A DNA stretch of 64,000 nt. Source: Ga0077555 sp964500805 (lineage in GTDB: Bacteria; Pseudomonadota; Alphaproteobacteria; Rhizobiales; Hyphomicrobiaceae). Of the stretch, positions 42,829 through 53,461 are shown in pieces; positions within the stretch are counted from its first letter, which is position 1; each line of letters begins with the position of its first letter. The stretch is from contig CAZCQH010000009.1 of assembly GCA_964500805.1 (NCBI GenBank), positions 61,685-125,684 on the forward strand, read 5' to 3'. Below the pieces are notes generated by a model. The model did no database searches, was not told the DNA's origin, and saw nothing but the letters and a program-made list of their open reading frames with translations. Made by a program: the position numbers and the translations under genes.

Positions 42829-44082
42829 TCAGTGCGCGACGCCCGCGGCGCCATGCTCGTCGATGAGATGCCCGGTATAGAAACGATCGAGCGCGAAGGC
42901 CCGATTGAGGGGATGCGGCGCGTCGTTGGCCATCGTGTGGGCGAAGACGTTGCCGGAACCGGGCGTCGCCTTGAACCCGCCGGTCCCCCAGCCGCAGTTG
43001 AAGTAAAGCCCCTTGACCTTGGTCTTGCCGATGATCGGGCAGGCGTCGGGCGTCGTATCGACGATGCCGCCCCATTGGCGGTTGAGCCGCACGCGCGAGA
43101 ACATGGGGAACAGCTCGATGATCGCCGCCGCCGTGTGCTCGATCACGTGCGGGCTGCCGCGTTGCGTGTAGCCATTGTAGGGATCGATGCCGGCGCCAAT
43201 GACGAGCTCGCCCTTGTCGGACTGGCTCAGATAGCCGTGGACCGCGTTCGACATGACGACGGTGTCGAGCACCGGCTTCATCGACTCCGACACGAACGCC
43301 TGGAGCGGGTGGCTCTCGATCGGCATGCGGATGCCGGCCATGCGCGCCAGGACCGAGGAATGGCCGGCGGCCACGCAGCCGACACGGCTGGCGCCGATAT
43401 AGCCCCGGCTCGTCTTCAGCCCCTTGATGCGGCCATCGCCGATATCGAGGCCTGTCACCTCGCAGTTCTCGATGATGTCCACGCCGAGCTTGCTCGCCGC
43501 GCGGGCAAATCCCCAGGCCACGGCGTCGTGGCGCGCGACCCCGGCGCGCGGCTGAAAGCTCGCGCCGAGGATCGGATAGCGCCTGTTGGGAGAAATATCG
43601 ATCAGGGGAATGCGCCGTTTCACCTCGGACGCGTCGAGCACGAACGCATCGATACCGTTGAGGTTGTTGGCATTGACCCGGCGCTCGATGTCGCGCATGT
43701 CCTGCAGCGTGTGACCCAGATTGAACACGCCGCGCTGGCTGAACATGACGTTGAAGTTCAGGTCGTGGGTCAGCCCCTCCCACAGCTTGAGCGAGTGCTC
43801 GTAGAGAAGGGCGGCCTCGTCCCAGAGATAGTTCGAACGGACGATGGTGGTGTTGCGCGCCGTGTTGCCGCCGCCGAGATAGCCCTTCTCGATGACGGCG
43901 ACGTTCTTTGCGCCGTGGTCCTTGGCGAGATAGTAGGCCGTGGCGAGGCCATGCCCGCCCGCGCCCACAATGACGAAGTCATAGGACGGCTTCGGCTCCG
44001 GGCTGAGCCACGCTGGCTCCCACCCTTCGTTGTGCTGAAGGCCCTGCTTGAAAAGCGACCAGAATGAGTACTCTCGCTTCAC
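42829..44082 (-). CDS. soxB: Sarcosine oxidase beta subunit
   Basis: The 417-residue catalytic subunit. The FAD site is YDFVIVGAGGHGLATAYYLAKDHG (34-57). His185 in VARHDAVAWGFAR matches the histidine that carries covalent FMN in corynebacterial sarcosine oxidase. VGCVAAGHSSVLARMAG and the C-terminal GWGTGGFKATPGSG are also typical. It oxidises the N-methyl group of sarcosine using FAD and passes electrons to FMN and oxygen. First gene of the nine-gene minus-strand operon soxBDAG-sdaA-dgcAB-etfAB. Confidence 0.96.
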   Translation of the reverse strand: MKREYSFWSLFKQGLQHNEGWEPAWLSPEPKPSYDFVIVGAGGHGLATAYYLAKDHGAKNVAVIEKGYLGGGNTARNTTIVRSNYLWDEAALLYEHSLKLWEGLTHDLNFNVMFSQRGVFNLGHTLQDMRDIERRVNANNLNGIDAFVLDASEVKRRIPLIDISPNRRYPILGASFQPRAGVARHDAVAWGFARAASKLGVDIIENCEVTGLDIGDGRIKGLKTSRGYIGASRVGCVAAGHSSVLARMAGIRMPIESHPLQAFVSESMKPVLDTVVMSNAVHGYLSQSDKGELVIGAGIDPYNGYTQRGSPHVIEHTAAAIIELFPMFSRVRLNRQWGGIVDTTPDACPIIGKTKVKGLYFNCGWGTGGFKATPGSGNVFAHTMANDAPHPLNRAFALDRFYTGHLIDEHGAAGVAH

Positions 44083-44448
44083 CTGTGGCCTTCGGACTGA
44101 TTGGCGATTTTCAAGGGTAACGATACGTCATCGCTCGGCTGACGGAAGTGGCAATACGCGAGCCTCGCGGCCGCGATTGGGCAGGACGAGACGGAAACTT
44201 ATCCATTTGCGACACGAAGTAAATTGCCCGCGACGCACGGGATTTCGGGCCGGCGGCGGGCTCCGTTCGCACCAGACCTCGCGGCAGATGTTGCCCTACT
44301 ACCACAGTCGTTTCCCGTCTGGCGATTATTGCCCGCTTAGGCATTGTCTTGCGAGCAAACTCCGTGATTTCCTGGCATCCGAAAGTCTTGCTTGGGGCAG
44401 GCTTGGCATGGCCGGGGAACGGCCGAGGCTTGCAGAGGGAACCCGACG
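44083..44448. promoter_or_regulatory. Divergent intergenic region, soxB / glycine-rich barrel gene
   Basis: These 366 bases separate the divergent starts of the sox operon and the glycine-rich outer-membrane gene and should carry both promoters. Just before the GTG of the barrel gene is AGAGGGA, a good ribosome site. I see no strong inverted repeat, riboswitch-like fold or further coding frame; a 120-codon minus-strand frame across the region has random composition. Confidence 0.4.
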
Positions 44449-46242
<1,794 letters not shown>

Positions 46243-46390
46243 ACGAGGTCTTAGGATCGGCCTCAGCGCCCGTTGTCGCGATGTGCGGCCTGTCTCGGCC
46301 AATAACGCGCGAATCAAAGCCCTGCACAATTCTCTGACGCGTCTTCGTGTGTTCGTTGAAGCCGCAATTCTTCTTTGCTAGCGTCCTTCG

Positions 46391-46490
46391 NNNNNNNNNN
46401 NNNNNNNNNNNNNNNNNNNNNNNNNNNNNNNNNNNNNNNNNNNNNNNNNNNNNNNNNNNNNNNNNNNNNNNNNNNNNNNNNNNNNNNNNN
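46391..46490. other. Assembly gap (100 N) flanked by a 55-bp duplicated contig end
   Basis: Exactly 100 N separate two copies of the same 55 bases, 46336-46390 and 46491-46545. A perfect repeat reaching both gap edges means the contigs overlap and the gap is probably not real. Collapsing it removes 155 bases of the space between the barrel gene and the pyruvyltransferase gene, leaving roughly 130-150 bases. Confidence 0.9.
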
Positions 46491-46529
46491 GACGCGTCTT
46501 CGTGTGTTCGTTGAAGCCGCAATTCTTCT

Positions 46530-47714
46530 TTGCTAGCGTCCTTCGTGCGACCGCGGCAAGTCATCATCGTCAACGATGGCCTTGGGCCCAACATCGGCGA
46601 TCAAGCCATTCTCGCGGCCATGCAGGACCTGTTCCGCGCCGCCGCTCCGCATATCGAATTGCGGGCGTTTCCCAACTCCGGCATGCGGACGTTTCGGCAG
46701 TACGCCGCCTACCGGGAGGCGCTGCGCTCGGCCGATCTCGTCATCTTCGGCGGCGGCCAGGAAATCCAAGATCATCCCTCGCTCGCATTCCTCCTGTCGG
46801 GCTTGCTGAAAATCATGTTCGCTCGGCGCGCCCGCGTCCCGGTATTTTGCTATGCCATCGGCGTCGGCCCGCTGGGCACATCTCTGGGGCGCCTGCTCAG
46901 CCGCCGCGTGCTGCAGCGCGTATCGCACATCACGGTACGCGACGTGGAGTCGCGCCGCATTCTTCACGCGCTGGGTCTGACCCGGGCCGACATTCGCGTA
47001 ACAGCCGATCCCGCGGTTGCGCTCGAACCGCAGCAACCCGAGGACGCCGGCGCATTTGCCTGGCCCGAGGGATCGGGGCCGCGCATCGTGATTGCCCCTC
47101 GCCGCTGGTACCACTATGGCCATTACCTGCTGCCCATGCGGTGGCGATCGCGCGTGCTCGCGCCACGCGGACGCGAGCGTTTCGCGCGCCTCGTCGAGCA
47201 GATTGCCGCGGCCGCGGACGCGTTGATCGAAACTCAGGATGCGCGTGTTGCCCTGTGTCCGATGCGCAGCGCGCACGGACACAACGATCCGGGGCAGGAT
47301 GACGATCATGTCTGCCGTGAAATCCGCGACCGCATGAAGGCCCCGGCGCGCGCCGCCGTATGGCCGGAACCGCCGTCACCCGGAGTGCTGAAGGGAGTCC
47401 TTGGCACAGCCGACGTCGTCATCGGAATGCGCATGCATGCCCTGGTACTCGCATCGATGATGGGGGTCCCGGTCGTCAGCATCACGATCCTGCCGAAGCA
47501 CGGCGAATTTCTCCGGCAGATCGGCCAGGACGCGTTCAGCATCGACCCCGATACGCTATCGGCCCAGAATCTCGCCGCCGCGACCGCGCGCGCGTTGGAT
47601 AGCGCCGCCATGATCCGACCGCAACTTGCCCAGGCCCGCGAGGTCCTGCGGGCGCGCGCAATGGACGACGCCGTGGATGCCCTGTCCGTTTTGAGCCGGG
47701 GCGGCGCCGGATAG
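46530..47714 (+). CDS. Polysaccharide pyruvyl transferase family protein
   Basis: A protein of about 390 residues of the CsaB/WcaK/AmsJ family, which adds ketal pyruvate to surface sugars or is repurposed in exopolysaccharide synthesis. Near the start is VIIVNDGLGPNIGDQAILAAM, followed by ADLVIFGGGQEIQDHPSL, PVFCYAIGVGPLG and, late, ADVVIGMRMHALVLASMMGVPVV, the conserved acceptor/donor histidine region. The start is unclear: TTG at 46530 or GTG at 46545, next to the assembly gap. First gene of a five-gene glycan operon. Confidence 0.85.
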   Translation: MLASFVRPRQVIIVNDGLGPNIGDQAILAAMQDLFRAAAPHIELRAFPNSGMRTFRQYAAYREALRSADLVIFGGGQEIQDHPSLAFLLSGLLKIMFARRARVPVFCYAIGVGPLGTSLGRLLSRRVLQRVSHITVRDVESRRILHALGLTRADIRVTADPAVALEPQQPEDAGAFAWPEGSGPRIVIAPRRWYHYGHYLLPMRWRSRVLAPRGRERFARLVEQIAAAADALIETQDARVALCPMRSAHGHNDPGQDDDHVCREIRDRMKAPARAAVWPEPPSPGVLKGVLGTADVVIGMRMHALVLASMMGVPVVSITILPKHGEFLRQIGQDAFSIDPDTLSAQNLAAATARALDSAAMIRPQLAQAREVLRARAMDDAVDALSVLSRGGAG

Positions 47715-47718
47715 TGCC

Positions 47719-48996
47719 ATGTTGAGGCCCCTGCTCACGCTCGCGAACCTCTGGCGCAACCAGTGGCGTTCGGCGGACGAACTGGCCGATATTCAGTTGC
47801 GCAAGCTGCGCCGCATCGTGGATCACGCCTATCGACGCGTCCCTTTCTATCGGCGTCGTTTCGACGTCGCCGGATACAGGCCGGGCGATCTGCGCGAACT
47901 CTCGGATCTGCATCGGCTGCCGCCGTTCACGCGCCGCGACATGAAGGCGGAGCCGGCGGCCGCGGTCGTCGCCGAGGGCATCGACCCCGCCCGCTGCAAG
48001 CAGCTGGTCACGGCCGGGTCCAGTGGCATGCCGTTGACGGTCTATATGCTGCCGCAAGACGACCTCGTGAAAGACATGGTGTGGGCGCGCACGGCGTTGG
48101 CGAACGGCAAGCGACTGAGTGACCGCACGGTGTATCTGAAGTTCCAGTCAGCTCCGCCCCGCTGGTTCGAACGTCTCGGCGTCTGGCGCCGCCTGAATTT
48201 GTCGGTTCTGGACCCGCCCGAGACGAGACTGCGCGCCATGCAGACGGCGAAGGTCGATATCCTGCGGGGCAATGCGTTTGAATTGCTGAACATCGCCGAA
48301 GCGGCGCTGGAATTGGGCATCGACACCATCCGGCCGCGGGCCATTTTCAGCATGGGCAGCCTCCTCGATGAAGATGCCCGCGCCCGCATCATGCGGGCCT
48401 TCGGCTGCGAGGTGTTCGACTGTTACGGCGCCACCGAGCTGGGCTGCATCGCATGGGAGTGCCGCGCGCACGCCGGGCTGCACATCAACACGGATAGCGT
48501 CGTGGTCGAGTTTCTCGACGGCGATGAGCCCGCTGTCCCCGGTCGGCAGGCCCGCCTCGTCTGCACGGCACTGGATTTTCGCGCCATGCCGTTCATTCGT
48601 TACGATATCGGTGACGTTGGCGTCCTGGGCAACGCGCCCTGCGCCTGCGGGCGGGGATTTCCCCTGATGCGAAACCTTGAAGGGCGGGCCGACGACTTTC
48701 TCATTCGGATGGACGGAAAGCGGGTGTCGCCCTCCGTCATTGTGAATCGCATCAAGCGAACCCCGGGCGTCGTGCAGTTTCGTTTGCGGCAGACCAGCCC
48801 GACGCATATCGATGCGCTGGTGATACCCGGCGCGGAATACGGTCCGGCGGCGCATGCGGCCATGACCGGCACGCTGCGCGCGATCATGGGTGAGGGGATC
48901 GCGCTGGACATCCAGACGGTGGACGAACTTCCGCGCGATCCCGGGCGCAAGAACCGAAGCACGATCTGCGACATCAAGACGGGAGGGGCTTCATGA
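47719..48996 (+). CDS. CapK/PaaK-like adenylate-forming enzyme
   Basis: A 425-residue member of the phenylacetate-CoA-ligase-like branch found in capsule loci (CapK). Conserved features: RRIVDHAYRRVPFYRRRF near the N-terminus, the nucleotide loop TAGSSGMPL, VFDCYGATELGCIAWEC (adenine-binding), and RYDIGDVG with RADDFLIRMDGKRVSPSVI near the C-terminus. Cysteines in APCACGRGFPLM are typical. It may activate an acyl group for decoration of the glycan made by the operon. It starts four bases after the pyruvyltransferase stop. Confidence 0.87.
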   Translation: MLRPLLTLANLWRNQWRSADELADIQLRKLRRIVDHAYRRVPFYRRRFDVAGYRPGDLRELSDLHRLPPFTRRDMKAEPAAAVVAEGIDPARCKQLVTAGSSGMPLTVYMLPQDDLVKDMVWARTALANGKRLSDRTVYLKFQSAPPRWFERLGVWRRLNLSVLDPPETRLRAMQTAKVDILRGNAFELLNIAEAALELGIDTIRPRAIFSMGSLLDEDARARIMRAFGCEVFDCYGATELGCIAWECRAHAGLHINTDSVVVEFLDGDEPAVPGRQARLVCTALDFRAMPFIRYDIGDVGVLGNAPCACGRGFPLMRNLEGRADDFLIRMDGKRVSPSVIVNRIKRTPGVVQFRLRQTSPTHIDALVIPGAEYGPAAHAAMTGTLRAIMGEGIALDIQTVDELPRDPGRKNRSTICDIKTGGAS

Positions 48997-50036
48997 CCTT
49001 CCCCACTGTCTCCGTTGTCGTCCCCGTCTTGAACCGGGCTGCGGACATCAAGCGCTGCATTGAAGCCCTGCTGGTACAGGACTATCCCTCGTATGAAATC
49101 ATCGTCGTCGACAACGACTCGACCGACGGAACGCGTGAGGTCGCCTCGCGCTACCCGGTGACCCTCCTGGTCGAGCGCCGTCGCAATCCTTACGCGGCGC
49201 GCAATCGCGGCGTACGCGAAGCGACGGGTGACATCATCGCGTTCACGGATTCCGACTGCGCCCCCGAGCGGTCCTGGTTGTCTCGGCTCGTTGAGGCGTA
49301 CGACTCCGACACGATTGCCGGTGTCGGAGGGTCGCTGTCGCCGCTGCCGCCAACCACCTTCGTGGAGACATTTCTAGCGTTGGGACGGTTGCAGATCGTG
49401 GAGGGCGACCATCGCGCCGACATGCGGCGCCGGCCCAATGCGTTTCTATCGGGTGCCGCGGGATCGGCCAATATGTCGTACCGGCGATCGGTTCTCGAGG
49501 CGCTCGGCGGGTTTGACGAACGTTACGAGCGGTTCTGCGGCTCTTACGACTTCTGCTGGCGCGTCCAGCAAGAAGGTCACCGCGTCATCTACGAGCCCGG
49601 CGCCCGCGTTCAACACCATATGCGCGGCAGCGTCGGCGCCATGTGCCGCCAATTCTTCGCGTTCGGGATCGGCCAGATTCAGCTCCTGCGCGAGCGCGGC
49701 GAGGGCTACTCCTACGTGCAGCTCAAGACCTACGCATTCCCGCGACGGGAGTGGCGCTGCCGGCTGCCGGTCACGGCCTGGCTCAGTCTGGACGCGTGTC
49801 ACGCGATTCCCGCCTTCGCCGTTGCGGCTGTCATCTGGCCGCCGTTGTGGTGGGCCTGCCTGACGCTGGCGGGGGTCGCATTTCTGGGCGCGGCACGCGG
49901 AGCGCACGCGGCTGTCAGACAAACGCGCCGCCGCTCCTGGTATGTTCTGTTTCCGGCGCTTCACCTGGTGCGCATCTATGCCCTGACGGCAGGGCGCATC
50001 GCGGGCGGCCTGCGCTATGGAGTACTGGCCCTTTGA
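48993..50036 (+). CDS. GT2 family glycosyltransferase
   Basis: A 347-residue glycosyltransferase with a GT-A domain: VSVVVPVLNRAADIKRCIEALL, EIIVVDNDSTDGT, RNPYAARNRGVREATGDIIAFTDSDC (the metal-binding D-x-D-like segment) and FLSGAAGSANMSYRRSVLEALGGFDERYERFCGSYDFCWRV. A C-terminal hydrophobic pair (about 262-300) suggests attachment to the inner membrane. Its ATG overlaps the upstream stop. It should add one sugar to a lipid-linked surface glycan. Confidence 0.92.
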   Translation: MTFPTVSVVVPVLNRAADIKRCIEALLVQDYPSYEIIVVDNDSTDGTREVASRYPVTLLVERRRNPYAARNRGVREATGDIIAFTDSDCAPERSWLSRLVEAYDSDTIAGVGGSLSPLPPTTFVETFLALGRLQIVEGDHRADMRRRPNAFLSGAAGSANMSYRRSVLEALGGFDERYERFCGSYDFCWRVQQEGHRVIYEPGARVQHHMRGSVGAMCRQFFAFGIGQIQLLRERGEGYSYVQLKTYAFPRREWRCRLPVTAWLSLDACHAIPAFAVAAVIWPPLWWACLTLAGVAFLGAARGAHAAVRQTRRRSWYVLFPALHLVRIYALTAGRIAGGLRYGVLAL

Positions 50037-51085
50037 GCGCGAACCGAGACCCCGCCGACCAGACGCCCCCGGAAGTGTCTATCATCATAGCAACGGCCAA
50101 TCGCCATGCCTTGCTGCGCCTTGCGTTGGAGTCGCTGGCGACGCTTCCCGAAGCGCACACATGCACCCTCGAAGTCATCGTCTCGGATGACGGTTCGGCT
50201 GACGCCACGCCCTCCGTCATCGATGCGGCGTTAACCGCCAGCCCGCTCCATATTCGCGCGATCCGGTCCGAAACGCAGTTCGGAACCGCCGCGGCTCGCA
50301 ATCGTGCCCTTGCCGTCGCGCGGGGGCGGCTCATCGTATTCGCCGATGACGACTGTCGGTTCCCGGCAGGTTGGCTCGAGCGGTTGCTGGCGCCGTTGCG
50401 TGCCGGCCGCGCCGACCTCGTCGGCGGGCCGGATATCCCCCCGACCTCCGCGCCGCTTATCGACCAGTGCATCGGGTTTCTGTTCACATCGTTTATCGGT
50501 ACGGGCGGGCTGCGACGCGGCGGGCGCATGAAGATCGCGCCCTACTACCCCAAGGGATGCAACATGGCCTTGAAGCGCGATGTGTTCGACCGCGTCGGCA
50601 TCCTCGATGAATCGCTCGGTCCCGGCGAGGATGTGGAGCTCGGACATCGCGCGGAAGCCGCCGGTTGTCGCATTGAGTACGTTGCCGATGCCGTCGTGAT
50701 CCACGCGCGTCAGTTGAACGTACCGCGCTTGCTGCGCAAGATTTACGGCATCGGCAAAGTGCGCGCCGAGCTCGTCCCGCGATATCATGACGTCCGCGAG
50801 GTCGGACACATGCTGCCGTTCCTGGCGCTCTGCGCTTTGGTCGTTGCCATCGCCGCAGCCGCCATCTGGCCTCCCCTTCGGCTGCCGCTCTTGGCTGCGG
50901 TGGCGCTTTACGGAGTCGTATTGTTGGCCGGCGGGGCCCTTGCTGCGGCACGCATCGGCGACTGGCGTGCCGCCCTGATCGTGCCCCCCCTGCTCTGCGC
51001 GCATCACGCGGCCCATGGCGTAGGCTTCGGGGCCGGCGTGATGAAACTCCTGTTCCGACGAACTTCCGGGGGAGCCGAGAGTTGA
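50033..51085 (+). CDS. GT2 family glycosyltransferase
   Basis: A 350-residue glycosyltransferase starting with TTG at 50033, whose TTGA overlaps the previous stop. Motifs: EVSIIIATANRHALLRLALESL, EVIVSDDGSADAT, AAARNRALAVARGRLIVFADDDC, KGCNMALKRDVFDRVGILDESLGPGEDVELGHR. Three C-terminal hydrophobic stretches (about 255-335) suggest membrane attachment. The open frame further upstream lies in the first glycosyltransferase gene in another phase. It is related to but distinct from its neighbour, so the two probably act in sequence. Confidence 0.9.
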   Translation: MSANRDPADQTPPEVSIIIATANRHALLRLALESLATLPEAHTCTLEVIVSDDGSADATPSVIDAALTASPLHIRAIRSETQFGTAAARNRALAVARGRLIVFADDDCRFPAGWLERLLAPLRAGRADLVGGPDIPPTSAPLIDQCIGFLFTSFIGTGGLRRGGRMKIAPYYPKGCNMALKRDVFDRVGILDESLGPGEDVELGHRAEAAGCRIEYVADAVVIHARQLNVPRLLRKIYGIGKVRAELVPRYHDVREVGHMLPFLALCALVVAIAAAAIWPPLRLPLLAAVALYGVVLLAGGALAAARIGDWRAALIVPPLLCAHHAAHGVGFGAGVMKLLFRRTSGGAES

Positions 51086-52029
51086 CCGACACGCCTGGAG
51101 CAATCGGCCGGTTGCCCAATCTGCTGATTGCCGGCACCGCGCGGGCAGGAACCACTGCGCTCCATTATTATCTAGGCGGTCACCCGAATTATCTAGGCGG
51201 TCACCCGAACATCTTCATGTGCACGCCCAAGGAACCGCGCTACTTCAGCGGTCGCGTCGTGCCCTATCCCGGGAAGGGGCCCGGCGACGATCGCGTGCTC
51301 GCAACGCCGTCGCTGGCAGCGTACCGTTCGCTCTTCGGGGCGGCGGACGACGCAACAATCGTCGGCGAAGCCAGCCCGGAAAACCTCTACTATCATGGGC
51401 AGGTCGTCCCCATGATTCGTTCCGTGCTGGGCGATCCCGCCATCGTGATCATGCTCCGCGATCCCGTCGATCGCGCCTATTCATCGTACCTGTCGCGCCG
51501 GCGCGAGCGGCTGGAACCCCTCGCATTCGAAGAGGCACTTGCGGCGGAAGATCAGCGGCGGCGCGACGAGTGGAGTTCCGGTTGGTACTACGCAGACTAC
51601 GGCTTCTACGCCGACGCCGTGGAACATTATCGATCGGCATTCACGAACGTATATATCGGGTTTTACGAAGATCTTGCCGCCAACGCGGCGCTCGAGTTCC
51701 GACGTATCCTGACGTTCCTCGGTGTTGATGCGGCGTGGTGCCCAGCGACGTTTCCACGCTTCAACGTGTCGGGCGAACCCCGCGTGCCGGGCACCGATCG
51801 GCTCTTTGCCGCCGACCGCGATGGACCGCGGCGGATGATGCGAAGTGCCGGAACGCTCCTCTTCGGCGAGCGCGGCTGGGTCGCGCTCCGCGAACGCTTG
51901 CGCGGCCGGACACTCAGCAAGCCGCCGCTGCGGAACCGAACGCGCCGCGAGCTTATTCAGCGATTCCGGCCGGATGTGCTCAGGCTGCAAGCAATGTTGG
52001 AACGGGACCTCTCGGGATGGCTCGCCTGA
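51082..52029 (+). CDS. Sulfotransferase with internal 7-residue duplication
   Basis: A 315-residue PAPS-dependent sulfotransferase (heparan-sulfate type fold). The 5'-phosphosulfate loop is NLLIAGTARAGTTALHYYL (12-31), the 3'-phosphate site is IVIMLRDPVDRAYSSYLSRRR, and KEPRYF and YIGFYEDLAANAALEFRRILTFLGV follow as usual. The start is TTG, with TTGA overlapping the glycosyltransferase stop. Right after the PAPS loop the residues YLGGHPN occur twice in tandem, where homologues have a single HP-x-I turn. It probably sulfates the glycan made by this operon. Confidence 0.88.
   Translation: MTDTPGAIGRLPNLLIAGTARAGTTALHYYLGGHPNYLGGHPNIFMCTPKEPRYFSGRVVPYPGKGPGDDRVLATPSLAAYRSLFGAADDATIVGEASPENLYYHGQVVPMIRSVLGDPAIVIMLRDPVDRAYSSYLSRRRERLEPLAFEEALAAEDQRRRDEWSSGWYYADYGFYADAVEHYRSAFTNVYIGFYEDLAANAALEFRRILTFLGVDAAWCPATFPRFNVSGEPRVPGTDRLFAADRDGPRRMMRSAGTLLFGERGWVALRERLRGRTLSKPPLRNRTRRELIQRFRPDVLRLQAMLERDLSGWLA
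51168..51209 (+). repeat. Perfect 21-bp tandem duplication inside the sulfotransferase gene
   Basis: Two perfect adjacent copies of a 21-base unit (51168-51188 and 51189-51209) encode the doubled YLGGHPN. The duplication keeps the frame. Perfect identity points to a recent slip event or to an assembly error. Confidence 0.9.
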
Positions 52030-52149
52030 TGTGCGGCGGCAGCGGCGCGGAAGGCCGTCGCCAACTCATCTGCGAGGCTCGCGCGGAACTTGATGCCGAT
52101 GGGTCCGGACGCGTTATGATGGGGGACGTTGTGATGATGGGTGGCCTCG

Positions 52150-52581
52150 ATGAAAGCACGCATTAAATGGGTTGAAGACCGCACCTTCGTGGGCGAGTCC
52201 GGGAGCGGGCACAACATCGTGCTTGGAGCGGCCTTCGGACCGGAGGGGCGCACCCCGGGGCCGAGCGCCATGGAGCTCGTTCTGATCGGCATGGGCGGCT
52301 GCTCGGCCTACGACGTGGTTCACATCCTCGAGAAGGGCCGCGAGGCGATCGAGGACGTCTCGCTCGCGCTTGACGCCGATCGCGCCGAACATGACCCGAA
52401 GGTGTTCACCCGCATCCACATGCATTTCGTGGTGAAGGGGCGAAAGCTCGCGCCGGAGAAGGTCGAGCGCGCCATCGCCCTGTCGGTCGAGAAATATTGC
52501 TCGGCATCGGCAATGATCGGCAAGACGGCCACCATCACTCATGACTTCGAGGTCGTCGATACCGCCGCCGGTCCTCGATAG
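52150..52581 (+). CDS. OsmC/YhfA-family protein
   Basis: A 143-residue OsmC-fold protein. PGPSAMELVLIGMGGCSAYDVVHIL holds the first redox cysteine and EKYCSASAMI the second, the pair that reduces organic hydroperoxides in Ohr/OsmC proteins. The arrangement is closest to the YhfA branch, whose substrate is unsettled. The ATG at 52150 is preferred over the GTG at 52141 since MKARIKWVED is a typical start. Probably a single-gene unit; the SDR gene follows after 37 bases on the same strand. Confidence 0.9.
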   Translation: MKARIKWVEDRTFVGESGSGHNIVLGAAFGPEGRTPGPSAMELVLIGMGGCSAYDVVHILEKGREAIEDVSLALDADRAEHDPKVFTRIHMHFVVKGRKLAPEKVERAIALSVEKYCSASAMIGKTATITHDFEVVDTAAGPR

Positions 52582-52618
52582 GGGGCTTCAGGCACAGCCC
52601 CCAACGCGAGAGACCCGC

Positions 52619-53314
52619 ATGCCGAGCACGCTCATCACCGGCGCCAATCGCGGACTGGGGCTCGAATTTGCCCGCCAGTATCTCGCCGACGGATGGCGGG
52701 TTTACGCGGCGTGCCGCGATCCGGCATCGGCTTCGGAGCTGCGGCGTCTCGCCGAGGGCAGCGACGGCAGACTGCGGATACTCGCGATGGACGTGACCGA
52801 TCCAGCCAGCATTGCTACGGCAGCCGCTGAGCTCGACGGCGAGGCCATCGATCTCCTCATCAACAACGCCGGGATCATCGGGCCGCGCGGTCAAACCATC
52901 GGCAACATCGACTACGAGGCCTGGGGCGAGGCGTTCGCCGTCAACGCCATGGGTCCCATGCGCGTGTCGGAGGCGTTCGTCGAGCACGTGGCGAAGAGCG
53001 ATCGCAAGCTGATCGTCACCCTGACCAGCGGCATGGGCTCCATTGCCGACAATAGCTCCGGCGGCTCGATCGTCTATCGCAGCTCGAAGGCGGCGGTGAA
53101 CATGGTCATGCGGAGCCTCGCCATCGATCTTGCCCCGCGCGGCATCGTTTGCGTCGTCGTCAATCCGGGCTGGGTCCGGACGGAGATGGGCGGGCCGAAC
53201 GCGACGCTTGCGCCATCCGAGAGCATCGGCCGGCTCAAGCGCCTCATCGCGAGCTTCGGCCCGGAGCAATCCGGCAAGTTCTTCAATCACGCGGGAAGCG
53301 AATATCCCTGGTAG
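52619..53314 (+). CDS. Short-chain dehydrogenase/reductase
   Basis: A 231-residue SDR of the C-factor/sniffer-like group. The cofactor loop is ITGANRGLGLEFARQYL, with a following YAACRDP that favours NADPH, then LLINNAGIIG, the catalytic serine in LTSGMGSIADNSSGG, and YRSSKAAVNMV as the Tyr-x3-Lys pair. NPGWVRTEMGGPNA follows. The ATG at 52619 gives this exact family start; upstream codons belong to the OsmC region. Substrate unknown. Confidence 0.9.
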   Translation: MPSTLITGANRGLGLEFARQYLADGWRVYAACRDPASASELRRLAEGSDGRLRILAMDVTDPASIATAAAELDGEAIDLLINNAGIIGPRGQTIGNIDYEAWGEAFAVNAMGPMRVSEAFVEHVAKSDRKLIVTLTSGMGSIADNSSGGSIVYRSSKAAVNMVMRSLAIDLAPRGIVCVVVNPGWVRTEMGGPNATLAPSESIGRLKRLIASFGPEQSGKFFNHAGSEYPW

Positions 53315-53315
53315 C

Positions 53316-53335
53316 GTGCGCCCTGCCTGGCGCAC
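53316..53335 (+). terminator. Hairpin at the stop of the SDR gene
   Basis: A 7-bp perfect stem GTGCGCC/GGCGCAC with a six-base loop begins two bases after the SDR stop codon. There is no T-tract, so it may only stabilise the mRNA end. Confidence 0.3.
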
Positions 53336-53461
53336 GAACAGCGCCGAAAGTATCTGCTAACCGTAAGAATGCATCCCGCGTGCAACACGACCAATAAGGC
53401 ACGACCTTCAAGCGGCTCGAGACGCATCCGGCAATCGCATTGAGACGGAAAGAGGCCAAGC

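Noticed and set aside
49643..51085. Apparent 480-codon glycosyltransferase
   Set aside because: The first 130 codons lie inside the preceding glycosyltransferase gene out of phase. The TTG at 50033 with TTGA coupling is the natural start.
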